Below, piece after piece: positions 1 through 8,794 of a stretch of DNA of 26,986 nucleotides. Numbering within the stretch: the stretch's first letter is position 1; each line of letters starts with the position of its first letter. Source of the DNA: Phlegmacium glaucopus (Eukaryota; Basidiomycota; Agaricomycetes; Agaricales; Cortinariaceae); the NCBI GenBank assembly GCA_015039465.1, contig MU130129.1:22862-49847 (forward strand), given 5' to 3'. Position numbers and translations under genes: made by a program. The notes under the pieces are model-generated. The model saw only the letters and a list, made by a program, of their open reading frames with translations. It was not told the origin of the DNA and ran no database searches.

Positions 1-600
1 CGTTCCATACCGTTCTATCTATCGACTTCGCTTCTGAACACCCAGGTATCGGTGTTGTTGTTACTGTTTCGGAAACTGTATTACCCTCTACACCGACTAC
101 GCAGGTATTTGCCCGGCAAGAACTTTACTACCTGGTTTCTATGCTAGTTTGCGTTCGGCTACTGGTTACGTTTATCATCTAACTAGTGAAACAACATAGT
201 GATCGGTTCCTTGTTTACCTACCCATCTACAATTCCTCGTACAGTTATCACATTTACTACCTCTCGTATCACCTTCTGTAACTCTTATACTACTCGTTAC
301 TCCTATTATTACAGTTTACTTACTAAACAACTTCCTGGATCTCACTCAGTCCCCTATCCTCACTCATCTACCTCTTATCTTATCATTCACTGCCAAAACC
401 ATCATTCACACGGTACCTGAAGCCTTCCCACCCTCTTTATGACAATTTAGGAAGTCCAGGAGGATCACGACTAAGCAGGAATTGCAGATGAATCAGCAGC
501 AGAGGATTATTCTCGCAGAGTGTCAAGTGTTATCAAGGCTGCGCGACATGGGACCATGGGCAAGTAGTGTTTTCTCAGGAACAAGGCTGCGCCTTTCAAG
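1..600. other. Unassigned pyrimidine-rich flank
   Basis: No gene was recognised here. The plus strand is rich in C and T and gives only short serine/threonine-rich reading frames without family resemblance. A 48-codon frame starting at the ATG at 488 runs to a stop at 632-634 and crosses into the LTR-like sequence that begins at 601. The direct repeat TCAAGTGTT appears at about 523 and 596. The style of sequence resembles the LTR-like DNA at the far right end of the window, so this may be the edge of another retroelement, but no terminus can be shown. Confidence 0.3.
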
Positions 601-1190
601 TGTTGACTCAGGACCTTTCACATTTTTGACATGACCACACGGCTATGGAGCTGATATATTTTTGCTATTAGGCTATGCGCACTGCCTTCTTTTCTTTTCT
701 CTCGCACTTTGACACTTGTACAGAATTTTTTTATTGTTCCTTCTTCTTTTTCTTGTTCTTTTCTTCTCGCAGCTGTCCTTTCTTCATTCCTCTTCTGACA
801 GCGCATACTCCTTTCTTTTTTTATTTGTTTTACATAGCCTCATCCTTAGGGTATAAATACTGCTCTTTTGTACCAGGATAGGTAGTTCAGTTCAATTCAT
901 TCTTACCCCCCAACAATCATCATCTCAGTGGAATTCCAGTGAATTCCTTCCTCAAGTTCACTTTTTTCTGCCTTTAACTGTCAATCTATCCCCACTGTCA
1001 ATTACTATAGTCTTGCTGAAGACTCCCTCTTATTCTTCCTCATCCTCTTCCTTAACCCCTCTGAGTTCGCTTTTTTAGTCCTTTACTGTCAACCACTGTC
1101 AACTGCTATAGTCTTACTGAAGACTCTTCCTAATTCATCCTCATCCTTCTCATCTCTATTCTCACCCCCTACCTCTGTGTGATACAAGTC
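601..1190 (+). mobile_element. LTR-like relic, Ty1/copia type
   Basis: The segment opens with TGTTGACTCAGG, a common start for Ty1/copia LTRs of agaric fungi. A TATA box (TATAAATA, 852-859) lies about 250 bases in, followed by a C-rich stretch around 905-915 like the 3' part of such LTRs. No internal retrotransposon genes are seen next to it, so a solo or truncated LTR is most likely. The right end is uncertain: it could be near 915 (CCCCAACA) or near 1190, where the SANT-like pseudogene sequence begins. No target site duplication could be confirmed. Assignment rests on general appearance, not on a paired LTR. Confidence 0.5.
960..1175 (+). repeat. Imperfect tandem duplication in the LTR-like relic
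   Basis: Two diverged copies of a roughly 101-110 base unit lie head to tail. The clearest core is ACTGTCAA followed by CTATAGTCTT and CTGAAGACTC, at 994-1026 and again at 1095-1126, each followed by a pyrimidine-rich TTCCTCATCC stretch. It probably arose by slippage or unequal exchange inside the LTR. Confidence 0.7.
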
Positions 1191-1299
1191 TAAGGTTATA
1201 CCTTCCCTAAACGAACAACAGGGAGTCTCTTGACCTAAGGTCTGGTCCACTGCTCTCTGGTTGGTGTTTTTATAACAACACAAACAACGATTTATAGCG

Positions 1300-2046
1300 G
1301 TATTCCTGTTTTCATCAGGTGGCTGGTACCAGACCGTCTTCGAACCCTGTGGACCAAGAGCGGTAGTGATGACAATTGGAGTGACATTTGGATGAGAGGC
1401 CCAGATACGATGAAGGGTGGGGAAGAAGGGGAACTCCTTCTCGATTTCCTCTGGAAAATTAATAAATAAGTTGATTGTCAGATAAATCAAAAGATAGCCA
1501 CGCACTCCAAATGTTGACAGCATGTGGAGGGGTCTCGACACAAGGACCATCACCCATGATGTAGAAGGAAAGGGTTTCCTCACTACCTTGCAAGCCATCC
1601 TCGTTTTCTTGAACACCTTCACCAGTTTGACGGAGCCGCTTAGCATGTTTCTTGTATACAGTCTTAAGGCTGAAACCAAAGTCATAAGAGAATGGTTAAC
1701 ACAGGAAATAAGGTTCTTACCTTTCGAACTTGCTCTTTACACGGTCACGAACCGTGTTGGGGTTAACAGCGAACAGTTCTGGCAGGATAGCCTCAGCAAT
1801 CCTAGTATATATGGTAACCTTGGTTTCACCACTGGTGTTCTGTTGACAAGCCATGTTAGACAGTTTCAAACTGAAGATATAAGCAAACATACCTCAGCCA
1901 CATTCTTTTTACCATAGAGAACACGATAGTTTTCAGTTTTTTTCGATCTCATCCAGAAGAGCCCAGACAGCCGAGGAGTTGTTTGCCGACCAGTTTATTT
2001 CAGGAATTCAGGGTTTCTCAGCCTTGTCAGCCGCAGTACGAGCCAT
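1300..2046 (-). pseudogene. Transposon-linked SANT/Myb-like protein, broken
   Basis: This resembles a protein family common in Agaricomycetes that carries a SANT/Myb-like helix region near its N terminus and is often found with DNA transposons. A start at 2046 gives MARTAADKAEK. Exons by splice signals are about 1893-2046, 1721-1839, 1506-1669 and from 1450 down to about 1300; introns are 51-55 bases with GTATGT, GTAAGA and GTGCGT donors. Exon two reads TRIAEAILPELFAVNPNTV. Later exons read FYIMGDGPCVETPPHAVNIW, then EFPFFPTLHRIWASHPNV and PQGSKTVWYQPPDE. Two lesions break it in exon one: an in-frame TGA after EKP, and one extra A in a six-A run that shifts the frame. It ends beside the LTR-like relic. 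Family naming is from remembered sequence character and not searched. Confidence 0.6.
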
Positions 2047-2244
2047 GACAGTTAATAACAAGTAGAAATAGGCAAAGCAGCGTGAGGGAGTGGCTGTTAA
2101 ATGCAGTTCGTACAAAGGACGATGCGTCGAACGCACCGGTCACAAAAGGTCACAGCGCGGACTCTCAAGTTTATATTATATAATCTGATGGCTCAGCGTG
2201 CTGCGAGCTGCGTCTGCGAGCTGCGCCCAGCTTTGAACGTCCCT

Positions 2245-2337
2245 AATATAGAGCTGGATCCAACACAGTTGTGGCAAGCATTCGACAATTTCGCGGCTAA
2301 TTCTTAGATCCGAGTCGTCAATATAATCAATAGCATA
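2245..2337 (-). pseudogene. Block A fragment (A0)
   Basis: About 90 bases match the middle of block A (compare 10485-10580 and 16550-16650), including the shared run CCAATTCTTAGATC-like sequence and TCGTCAATATAATCAATAGC. It is the left edge of the cassette array. At about 2337 it jumps directly to the LSM 3' flank; the shared bases CATAC span the junction. Confidence 0.65.
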
Positions 2338-2437
2338 CGCCTTGAACGTTGAATTTTGAAACTTCAAAGGCTAAGAATCTCAGAATCAGCCGCATACCAC
2401 ACAGAAAGGCGGACCTCTATCTCAAAGCTCACCTTTC

Positions 2438-2510
2438 CTACAAATAGATATTATCGCCTCTATGCTGCCTCTCCTTCTCCATCACATTGTTCCTCTCGTA
2501 GACTTCGACC
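2438..2510 (-). pseudogene. LSM gene 3' fragment (LSM0)
   Basis: Only the last part of the LSM gene is present. On the minus strand it reads YERNNV then RGDNIYL and a stop (TAG at 2438-2440), the same C-terminal end seen in the copies at 3791 and 17415. At about 2510 it switches to the 3' flank normally found beyond block B. Confidence 0.6.
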
Positions 2511-2639
2511 TTTCGTCTTCAAATACCCACTTCATTGTCTTCAGCATCTTCTCTCCCACCCACTTTCTTTTTAGACTCCCTTACCATACACCCAGTCTGA
2601 AAAAAAATGAAGGTTATCAAACGAATTGCAATAAAACTG

Positions 2640-3600
2640 AGCAACAAAATATTGAAATACTTTCATAGTCCTCGAAGCATCGCGCAGAGTCCACGTCCTC
2701 GCCTTCCAAGAAGTCATCTGAACCCTCCGCGTTCACGCTTAATATCCTTGGATAGAAATTCGTGTCTTGTCCCCATCAACAGACACCTACGGCATGCGTC
2801 GATACGGTAGCTGTATAGATGAGCGCCACCACATTTTCTTGTCGCCATATTCTTGATGGACTGGTAGATAGTCGTCGACATGAGTCCAAACAATGGGCTT
2901 AAGGAAGGAATTTTAGATTTGGCGGACTTTTTTGTATCATATAGAAATGCGGTGCATAGAGCTAGATCCGATATAGTTGCGATACGCCGGAGAGTATCCG
3001 ACGATTGCATACCCAATTCTTAGATCCGAGTCGTCAATATAATCAATACTGTGAACGACCAAACTCACGTACATGTCATGAATGTCATTGTCGACGATTG
3101 GTTGTTGAAGATTGATATTACTGAACTGCACATAAGTTGCAATGAAGCCAAGAGAGACTTGTGAAACCATTAGTAATTGAATCAAATAATGAATGCAAGT
3201 TTAATCCAACGTACCTTGGCATAACCGCCAATCTTCAACAATCTCGGTAAGAGCTTTGAATTTAGTAGGAAGAACATCTAGATTGACAAGCTGAGCATCT
3301 AGGGTCACAATAGCGCCTCCCATGCTTGCGATTGGAAGTTAAATTGACAGGGTTGGATGGAGTTCTGCAATGATTTCACGTATAAAGTAGATTCTTGTAT
3401 AAATCGATGAGCTTCCAAAGCACCTCTTGTGTGCACCGCATAGGCGTACATGAAACGATGATTTGAACGCAACCACGGACTTGGAGCCTCCACGTCAGTA
3501 ACTGGGAGGCAAGATATGAAATATCCACCGACAGAGGTTCGAACTTCGAAATAGTATCGGCGTCTGCCTTAAGGAGAGATAATATCGAAGGTTTTCTTCT
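2640..3600 (-). pseudogene. Block A, copy 1: unrecognised gene-like block
   Basis: I do not recognise the family. Minus-strand exon-like segments recur in every copy. One begins at the ATG at 3323 and reads MGGAIVTLDAQLVNLDVL, continuing to LTEIVEDWRLCQ, and is followed by a good intron at 3158-3214 (donor GTACGT, branch TTACTAATG, acceptor CACAAG). A later segment reads TIYQSIKNMATRKCGGAHLY and then a Tyr/Arg-rich stretch. Upstream, two overlapping frames cover WLRSNHRFMYAYAV and RFIQESTLYVKSLQNS. Stops and frame changes fall between segments (for example a TGA after HRISI), and other copies carry a stop just after MGGAIVT. The copy is therefore probably dead, or the true exon pattern differs from mine. 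Its 3' flank matches that of block B, not that of the other A copies. Confidence 0.4.
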
Positions 3601-3790
3601 GATTATTGAGTGAGGATTGGAGCCGAGGTTTGTTACCGAGAGTCGAATTTTAAGACAGTGAAGGGCATATTTAGTGAATGCTTGTCATACGTGTTGAACG
3701 TTGAATGTTTCAAACTTGATAGGCCAAGAATATCAAAATCAGCCGCATACCACGAAGAAAGGCGGACCTCTATCTCAAAGCTCACCCTGC

Positions 3791-4152
3791 CTACAAATAG
3801 ATATTATCGCCCCTATCCCGCCTCCCCTTGTCCGTCGCATCCTTCCTCTCGTAGACTTCAACTTTTTTTCACGTCAACAACACATGGCCGACATACCTCC
3901 ATTCTCATTGAGCTTCGCCCCTTGCCCTGGACCGTGAGAGATACGGTATTCCTCAGCGTTTTTGAGGATTAAGTTGAGAGGTTTATCTGTGCCTGCGAAG
4001 GCATCTAAGAAGATGGGGCTATGGTTGTGATGCGTAGGAGCCGTTGGAGGAAGGTTTGAAGAGCTTGGCGGGGCGTGGGTGTAGATGTTGGGTGTTGGGA
4101 CATTTTGTAAGGTGGCTTCGAAAAGAGTCATGTAGTAGTAGGTAGCAGTCAT
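3791..4152 (-). pseudogene. NAA38-like LSM-domain protein, frameshifted (LSM1)
   Basis: The copies here share a small Sm/LSM-fold protein resembling NAA38 (LSMD1/Mak31), the auxiliary subunit of the NatC N-terminal acetyltransferase that binds near ribosomes. The ATG at 4152 gives MTATYYYMTLFEATLQNVPT. The Sm1-like part reads AGTDKPLNLILKNAEEYRIS; the Sm2-like part and the C-terminal DRGDNIYL before the stop at 3791 are in other frames. At least two shifts occur: one before the LSM helix (LQTFLQRLLRITT is off-frame) and one after KLNENG. Just upstream, GTATGT at about 4234 to TTTTAG at about 4193 forms a likely 5' intron, also seen in other copies. The family call rests on the Sm-like pattern and was not searched. 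Confidence 0.55.
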
Positions 4153-4249
4153 TATGTCGCGTTCCCATTATAGTATTATTTGAACCAGTACTAAAATAAA
4201 AATGCGGTGAGTTCAGATCAAATTTGGACAGGCGACGCGAGCACATACC

Positions 4250-5080
4250 AAAGATGCCAATCGAAAGAAGGTGCTGAAGACGACGTAACTTGTCGATCTA
4301 TGAAGACACTAGTAGTAGTAACTACAATGAAAGAAATAAATGAGAGAATGAACATATACATGATAAACCAAACAGGTATTTTGAGCGTACAATGCCATAA
4401 GCCTCTGACAAGCAATTACGAGCCCATGTCTGAACATGAAATGGGTGCGCACCGTTCTCTATTCATTGGTTTGAGTGGGCCATTGCGTTCAGCGTCGAAT
4501 AGATATCCTACGATATTGTTAACTTATCCGCATATCCCCACTGATGGGCGTCATGACATTTACCTTATGTAAAGGTGATCCAGGGAAATGCAGTTGTGGG
4601 CAGATGGGGGTCGTTCGTGCTCCTCCAATCGACTGGAACTGGACTCCTAGCACTCTGTAGATGACGCATGTTAGTTTCGAGAAATTTGGTGGAAAGATGG
4701 TGGACAGCTCAACGGGCAAATGTCGGCACTTCAGCTGAGTGTGAAATAAAATTAGTGCAATGTCCGAGATCCGAGGACTAATCAGCACCCCGCACGAATA
4801 GATGCCATATTGGGGGTTGTAAAGAGAGATGTTCCCGATACTGAGGACTCGGAGTGTCTTACTTACCCCCTTCAACTCTTACCCACAAGACGATGGTGTA
4901 CACAGAAAGATTGAACACAAAAGGTCAGGCCAAATTGACATCAACACGCATACAATAACTCACCGCGTTTAATCGTAGACCCACCGCTCGTGAGATGGCA
5001 CCTCGTTACACTTCGCAGTACAGCCATACGAAGTTAGTATATTTCATAATCAAATTTCGTCGTCAAATACTCCTTCTCTC
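4250..5080. repeat. Cassette linker, copy 1
   Basis: This stretch recurs at 11750-12560, 17880-18780, 26232-26840 and partly at 8795-9150. Fixed landmarks are GAGTGGGCCATTGCGTTC, GAGAAATTTGGTGGAA, GAAATAAAATTAGTG, ACAAGACGATGGTG and GTTTAATCGTAGACC. It lies upstream of the LSM gene and could hold its promoter and 5' exon. A 118-codon minus-strand frame (4519-4875) exists, but it is not kept in the other copies, so I do not call it a gene. Confidence 0.6.
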
Positions 5081-5595
5081 CCCACACACTTTCTTCTTTT
5101 TACACTCCCTTGCCATATACCGAGTCGTAAAAGGCCTTCAAGAATCAAAAGAGGTTAGAGCGTAGGGAACTTGAAAGATCAGCCCAACTCAAAGCAACAA
5201 TCGATAACAACCCTTATCTTGTCAACTGCAATAATCTGTCCAGGATTGTTCATCTTCCGCCGGTAGTGATGAGGTGGACATGGTAGTGTTGATCGGCGTC
5301 TTAATTATCAGAAAAGCGACATTTCAAACCTACCATAGGTTGTCAGTGTTTGAATCTATTGAATGGAGTTGGAGGTGAGCTGTTGTCGAAAGGAAAAGAA
5401 AGCGAGTCACTAACTCACTTTTCGTGTACTAGATCCAATGCAACAATTGTGTTGTCGTCTAGCTGCTATATCAACCACTGGATAATCACTATGATCGTCC
5501 TTTTGGTGACAGATTTCAATGATGGAAGCTACTAGTAGTGAGGCCAGGCTTACCTTAAAACCTCGGTTACCCAAGGTAACAGGTCGCATGACCAT
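5080..5595 (-). repeat. Block B, copy 1: small exon-like segments, divergent to membrane gene
   Basis: The family is unknown. On the minus strand an ATG at 5595 gives MVMRPVTLGNRGFK (exon 5554-5595). An 88-base intron follows (5466-5553; GTAAGC...ATAG). Exon 5419-5465 then reads QLDDNTIVALDLVHEK up to a GTGAGT donor at 5418. The donor, acceptor and the acidic LDDNT-type exon recur in copies at about 7760, 12900 and 15200. After the second intron a short end with MSL and a stop is shared by all four. The result would be a peptide of only about 36 residues, so this may be a micro-gene, a decayed exon set, or a 5' piece of something larger. It is head-to-head with the membrane protein gene, with 193 bases between the two start codons. 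Confidence 0.35.
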
Positions 5596-5737
5596 GAACT
5601 AGTTAGTGGTAACACATTCAAGTTCCTACCCAACCGAAAATCTGATTATGATTATAACACTGGCAATAGATTGTTAAGATCATCACGAACGTCCAGCATT
5701 ATCTCAGTGACTGTATTTGATATAGATGCTAGACTCT

Positions 5738-5745
5738 TATATAAA
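5738..5745 (+). promoter_or_regulatory. TATA box of membrane protein gene 1
   Basis: TATATAAA sits 43 bases before the ATG at 5789. The same box and surrounding bases (AGACTCTTATATAAAGCAATGGTCAGAG) are kept before copy 2, while copy 4 has TACATAAA. Conservation between copies could partly reflect recent duplication. Confidence 0.55.
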
Positions 5746-5788
5746 GCAATGGTCAGAGATGCGATAGGTCTACAACAGACACGAAGTC

Positions 5789-7123
5789 ATGAAGCTAACT
5801 GCTGCAGACTTTATTTTAATTGGACAATACCTCGAATGCTTCCTCTACGGTAAGATATCTTTTCTACAGCTTGCACGGCCCCTGCGAAAGAAGGATAATA
5901 TTAACTTGCCATCCCAGGACTCTATTCTGGCATATTCGCCATGTATTTGCAAGGAACATCGAACAAAGACACCAACAAGAAGAAACGTATCGTTTACTAT
6001 GCTCTCTGTGCTCTCTATGTTCTATCTGTTATTGCCGTTGTGCTTGATATAACAACTATCTTGTATCAGGTTAGTAACAATGCCATCAGTAACGATAACC
6101 TTTTTTTGTTATGCTTTCAATTATGCAGGTCAAGGCTCCTTGGAATCCAACGGCAGTACTCCTCACGAGTCTTATTCAAGGCACAGTAACTGGTTGCTCC
6201 GATTTCGTAGCTCAATCCATCCTAGTATGTGTGGACAACTACGCCTATCATTTATTTTTATTCATGCAAATCTTAAAGATCTACCGCTGCTGGATTGTGT
6301 GGGGTTGCAATATCCGTGTCGTGATCTTTCCTTCAATCTTAGCATTTGTATTCCTAGGTCAGTCAACCTATCTTATTTGACTGGCCAATTTCAAATCATT
6401 GCCTCTAGTTATCTGGATAGTAAGTGACAGCGCAGGCTACATTCTCTCAGGCCGCATTTTAGAACCTGACTGGGGGCTTGGGATGATCCTGGCAGGCGTC
6501 GCCATGTCCATGACCGTGAATGCTCTGGTGACATTCTTAATTGTGTTCAAGATCTTCAAGGTGTACCGTGAAATCAAGTCTGCTTCAGACGACCAAAGTT
6601 TGGGCTTCACTGGTGGGAGCAAAATTCGGACTGTCATTTTCATAGTAATTGAATCTGGCATGGCATTGTTTTCAATCCAATTGGCTCGTCTCATGGCTAC
6701 CATTTTTATAACGACGGACGCTGGCGGTCAAGCCTTTGATATCATCGTTCCTATCCACCAGATGCTCAATGTGATTACAACATCAGTCACTGCTACTTCT
6801 TACTTTACTGATAACATCGGTCTGTCTAGGGTATAACACCGACAATCATCCTGGTGCGGGTCTCCATGGGATTGTCCTTCCACGATCAGGAGTCCATGAT
6901 AGAATCTTCCATTGGGAGTTTGCACTTTGTGGCCAACAATCCAAATTCAATACCGGAAGCGGAAACGGAAGATGTCGGTATTGTGAATAGAGACGAAGAT
7001 ATTGGCGTTCGACAAAGTGACGATATCGAGATGGTAGCGGAAACGGGAGATGTCGATATTGTGAATAGAGACGATGATATTGGAGTTCAACAAAGTCACG
7101 GTATCGAGATGGTAGATAGATGA
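5789..7123 (+). CDS. Seven-helix membrane protein 1, six exons, intact
   Basis: This is a GPCR-like membrane protein of a family expanded in Agaricomycetes; ligand and role are unknown. My model joins 5789-5849, 5918-6069, 6129-6224, 6279-6357, 6409-6770 and 6830-7123, giving 347 residues with no stop. Introns are 68, 59, 54, 51 and 59 bases (donors GTAAGA, GTTAGT, GTATGT, GTCAGT, GTGATT). Helices fall near residues 8-30, 42-66, 78-103, 108-133, 150-178, 200-224 and 233-262. Family marks are YGLYSGIFAMYLQ at the exon 1/2 join, IYRCWIVWG in exon 4, and NGITPTIILVRVSMGLSFHD across the last splice. The tail is acidic and holds two copies of a 26-residue repeat. A TATA box lies upstream. The last intron explains the apparent short C terminus ending SRV; reading through it would drop the tail. 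Confidence 0.8.
6959..7114 (+). repeat. 78-base tandem repeat in membrane protein tail, two units
   Basis: Units 6959-7036 and 7037-7114 each encode 26 residues of the cytosolic-type tail, reading AETEDVGIVNRDEDIGV and so on, then AETGDVDIVNRDDDIGV. The unit is a multiple of three, so copy number can change without breaking the frame. Gene 2 has one unit and gene 3 has two. Confidence 0.9.
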
Positions 7124-7176
7124 TCACATAGAGTCCAGACGAAGCATGCACCAGACTTGTAGATATGGCTCATATA

Positions 7177-7182
7177 AATAAA
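7177..7182 (+). promoter_or_regulatory. Possible polyadenylation signal of gene 1
   Basis: AATAAA occurs 54 bases after the stop codon of gene 1. Fungal poly(A) signals are loose, so this is suggestive only. Confidence 0.3.
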
Positions 7183-7399
7183 CAGTGGTCGTGGTCAAAA
7201 ACATCCATAATGAACGCTCGGCACCTTATTTCACCTTACACTGGCAGTCTATTCCTTATTTCTCCCCTCTTGATTATCCATCAACTACGACTTCATCTTA
7301 TACCCTTCCCACTGGCACCTGGCAACTTGACCCACCGCTTATTGTGATGACGCGTTCACGTTTTTGCGCCTAGCAGGACAGCCATCGATTAGTATATTT

Positions 7400-7900
7400 C
7401 ATAGTCATATTTTGTCTTCGAATACTCACTGCGTTGTCTTCAACATCTTCTCTTTCTTCCACAATCATCTACCCAGTCGTAAAAGGCCTTCAAAAGAACT
7501 AGATGTTAGAGCGTTCGGAAAGATCAAAGCAACGATAGACAACAACCTTACCTCGTCTGCAACATCTGTTCAGCATCGTTAACCCCATTGATGGGGTCGA
7601 GATGACAGTGTTTATCGTGTGTTAGCCATCAGAGAAACGACATTGCAATCCTACCGTAGATAGGCCATTTGTGTGAATCTATTGGATAGAGATCAGTTGA
7701 TGTCGAAATGAAATGAAAACGTCTCAACAACTCACTTTTCGTCTATCTGATCGAATGCAACAACTGTGTGATCATATGGCTGCTACGCCAACAATTGACT
7801 TGGACCTATTTCGTTGAATCCAAACGTTCATCAACTACGGCGTCACTCCGCACGCTATTTATCGATTCCCAACTGGATGATTTCGTCATGACGAGATTAT
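7400..7900 (-). repeat. Block B, copy 2 (downstream type)
   Basis: This matches 14840-15380 closely and 5080-5595 in part. On the minus strand an ATG near 7890 gives MTKSSSWESINSVRSDAVVD, which differs from the start of copies 1 and 3. The shared exon (DHTVVAFDQIDEK type) and the GTGAGT donor follow. The block lies tail-to-tail with membrane gene 1. No family was recognised. Confidence 0.4.
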
Positions 7901-8290
7901 ATATCAAAGTCCACGAACAAACATTCTTGATATCAAAATGAGAAAACGAGATATACACCCCAAACAAAGGAATGAGATGAAGTTTCCGTCGTCGGTACGT
8001 TTGTGTCGATAAATAACATCCCGATAGTTAATCAGTTGAGCTGCAGTTTTAATGAGATGAAGTTGCACAAATTCTGTATGAAATGAATGGCGTTGGTGAC
8101 CTGGAAGAAATACAAAGTTTCTGTGTTTCCGGAAGTCCTAAATTTACAATGGGTTATGGAAAGACCTGAAGACCAGTAAGTGGCTAAAACTGTTGTCCGT
8201 ATGTATAGGAACTGGATAGACCTGTTAACATCTCGATAAGGCCACCGCCCAACTTTCCTGTGGAGACAAGATTTGATCTCAAGACTTAAA
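7900..8290. repeat. Block E/D, partial copy
   Basis: This is shared with 15400-15650 (GAGATATTCACNC-type A-rich start, GATAGTTAATCA, AATGGCGTTGGTGACC, GGAAGTCCTA) and then, after about 8180, with the end of block D (GTTGTCCGTA...GGCCACCGCCCAA). Compared with 15640-16140, roughly 500 bases of D are missing at about 8180. No intact reading frame was seen. Confidence 0.5.
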
Positions 8291-8790
8291 AAATATGAAG
8301 GCTATCAAATGAATTGCAATAAAACTGAGCAACAGAATATTGAAATACCTTCATAGTCCTTGAATCATCGCGCAGATCCACATATTCCAAGAAGTCATCT
8401 GAACCCTCCGCGTTCACATTTAATATCCCCGGATGGTGGAATTCGTGTCTCGTCCCCTTCAACAGATACCTACGGCATGCGCCGATACGGTAGCTGTATA
8501 GATGAGCGCCACCACATTTTCTTGTCACCAGATTCTTGAGGGATTGATAGATAGTCGCCGCCATGAGGCCAAGTAATGGACCTAAGGATGGCGGACTTTT
8601 TTTGACCCTATAGGAATGTGGCGCATAGAGCTGGATCCAACATGGTTGGGGTACGCCAGAGAGCATTCGACGATTGCGTGGCCAATTCTTAGATCCGAGT
8701 CATCAATATAATCAATACTGTGAACGACCAAACCCACGTACATGTCACGAATGTCATCGTGAACGGTTGGCTGTTGAAACGTTGAAGATT
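8290..8790 (-). pseudogene. Block A fragment, copy 2
   Basis: Only the 3' half of block A is present. It holds the longest uninterrupted frame of this part: SLGPLLGLMAATIYQSLKNL, then RKCGGAHLYSYRIGACRRYL, then VNAEGSDDFLEYVDLRDDS. A GTATTTC donor follows TMK. At about 8790 the sequence jumps into the cassette linker, so the 5' half of A and the whole LSM gene are missing. Confidence 0.45.
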
Positions 8791-8794
8791 GATA

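Noticed and set aside
199..420. 73-codon Ser/Thr/Tyr-rich plus-strand frame
   Set aside because: Composition follows the pyrimidine-rich DNA; no motif, no kept copy elsewhere, no intron signals.
1089..1685. 198-codon minus-strand frame taken as one exon
   Set aside because: It reads through an intron with GTGCGT donor and TTTTCCAG acceptor (1451-1505) and runs into the LTR-like relic; the spliced reading fits the family better.
1522..1917. 131-codon plus-strand frame
   Set aside because: It is the antisense shadow of the SANT/Myb-like exons on the minus strand.
4519..4875. 118-codon minus-strand frame in the linker
   Set aside because: The same stretch in the other linker copies is interrupted by stops and indels; no family resemblance.
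6846..7151. 101-codon minus-strand frame with internal repeats
   Set aside because: Antisense of the tail repeat of membrane gene 1; the repeat explains its length and apparent pattern.
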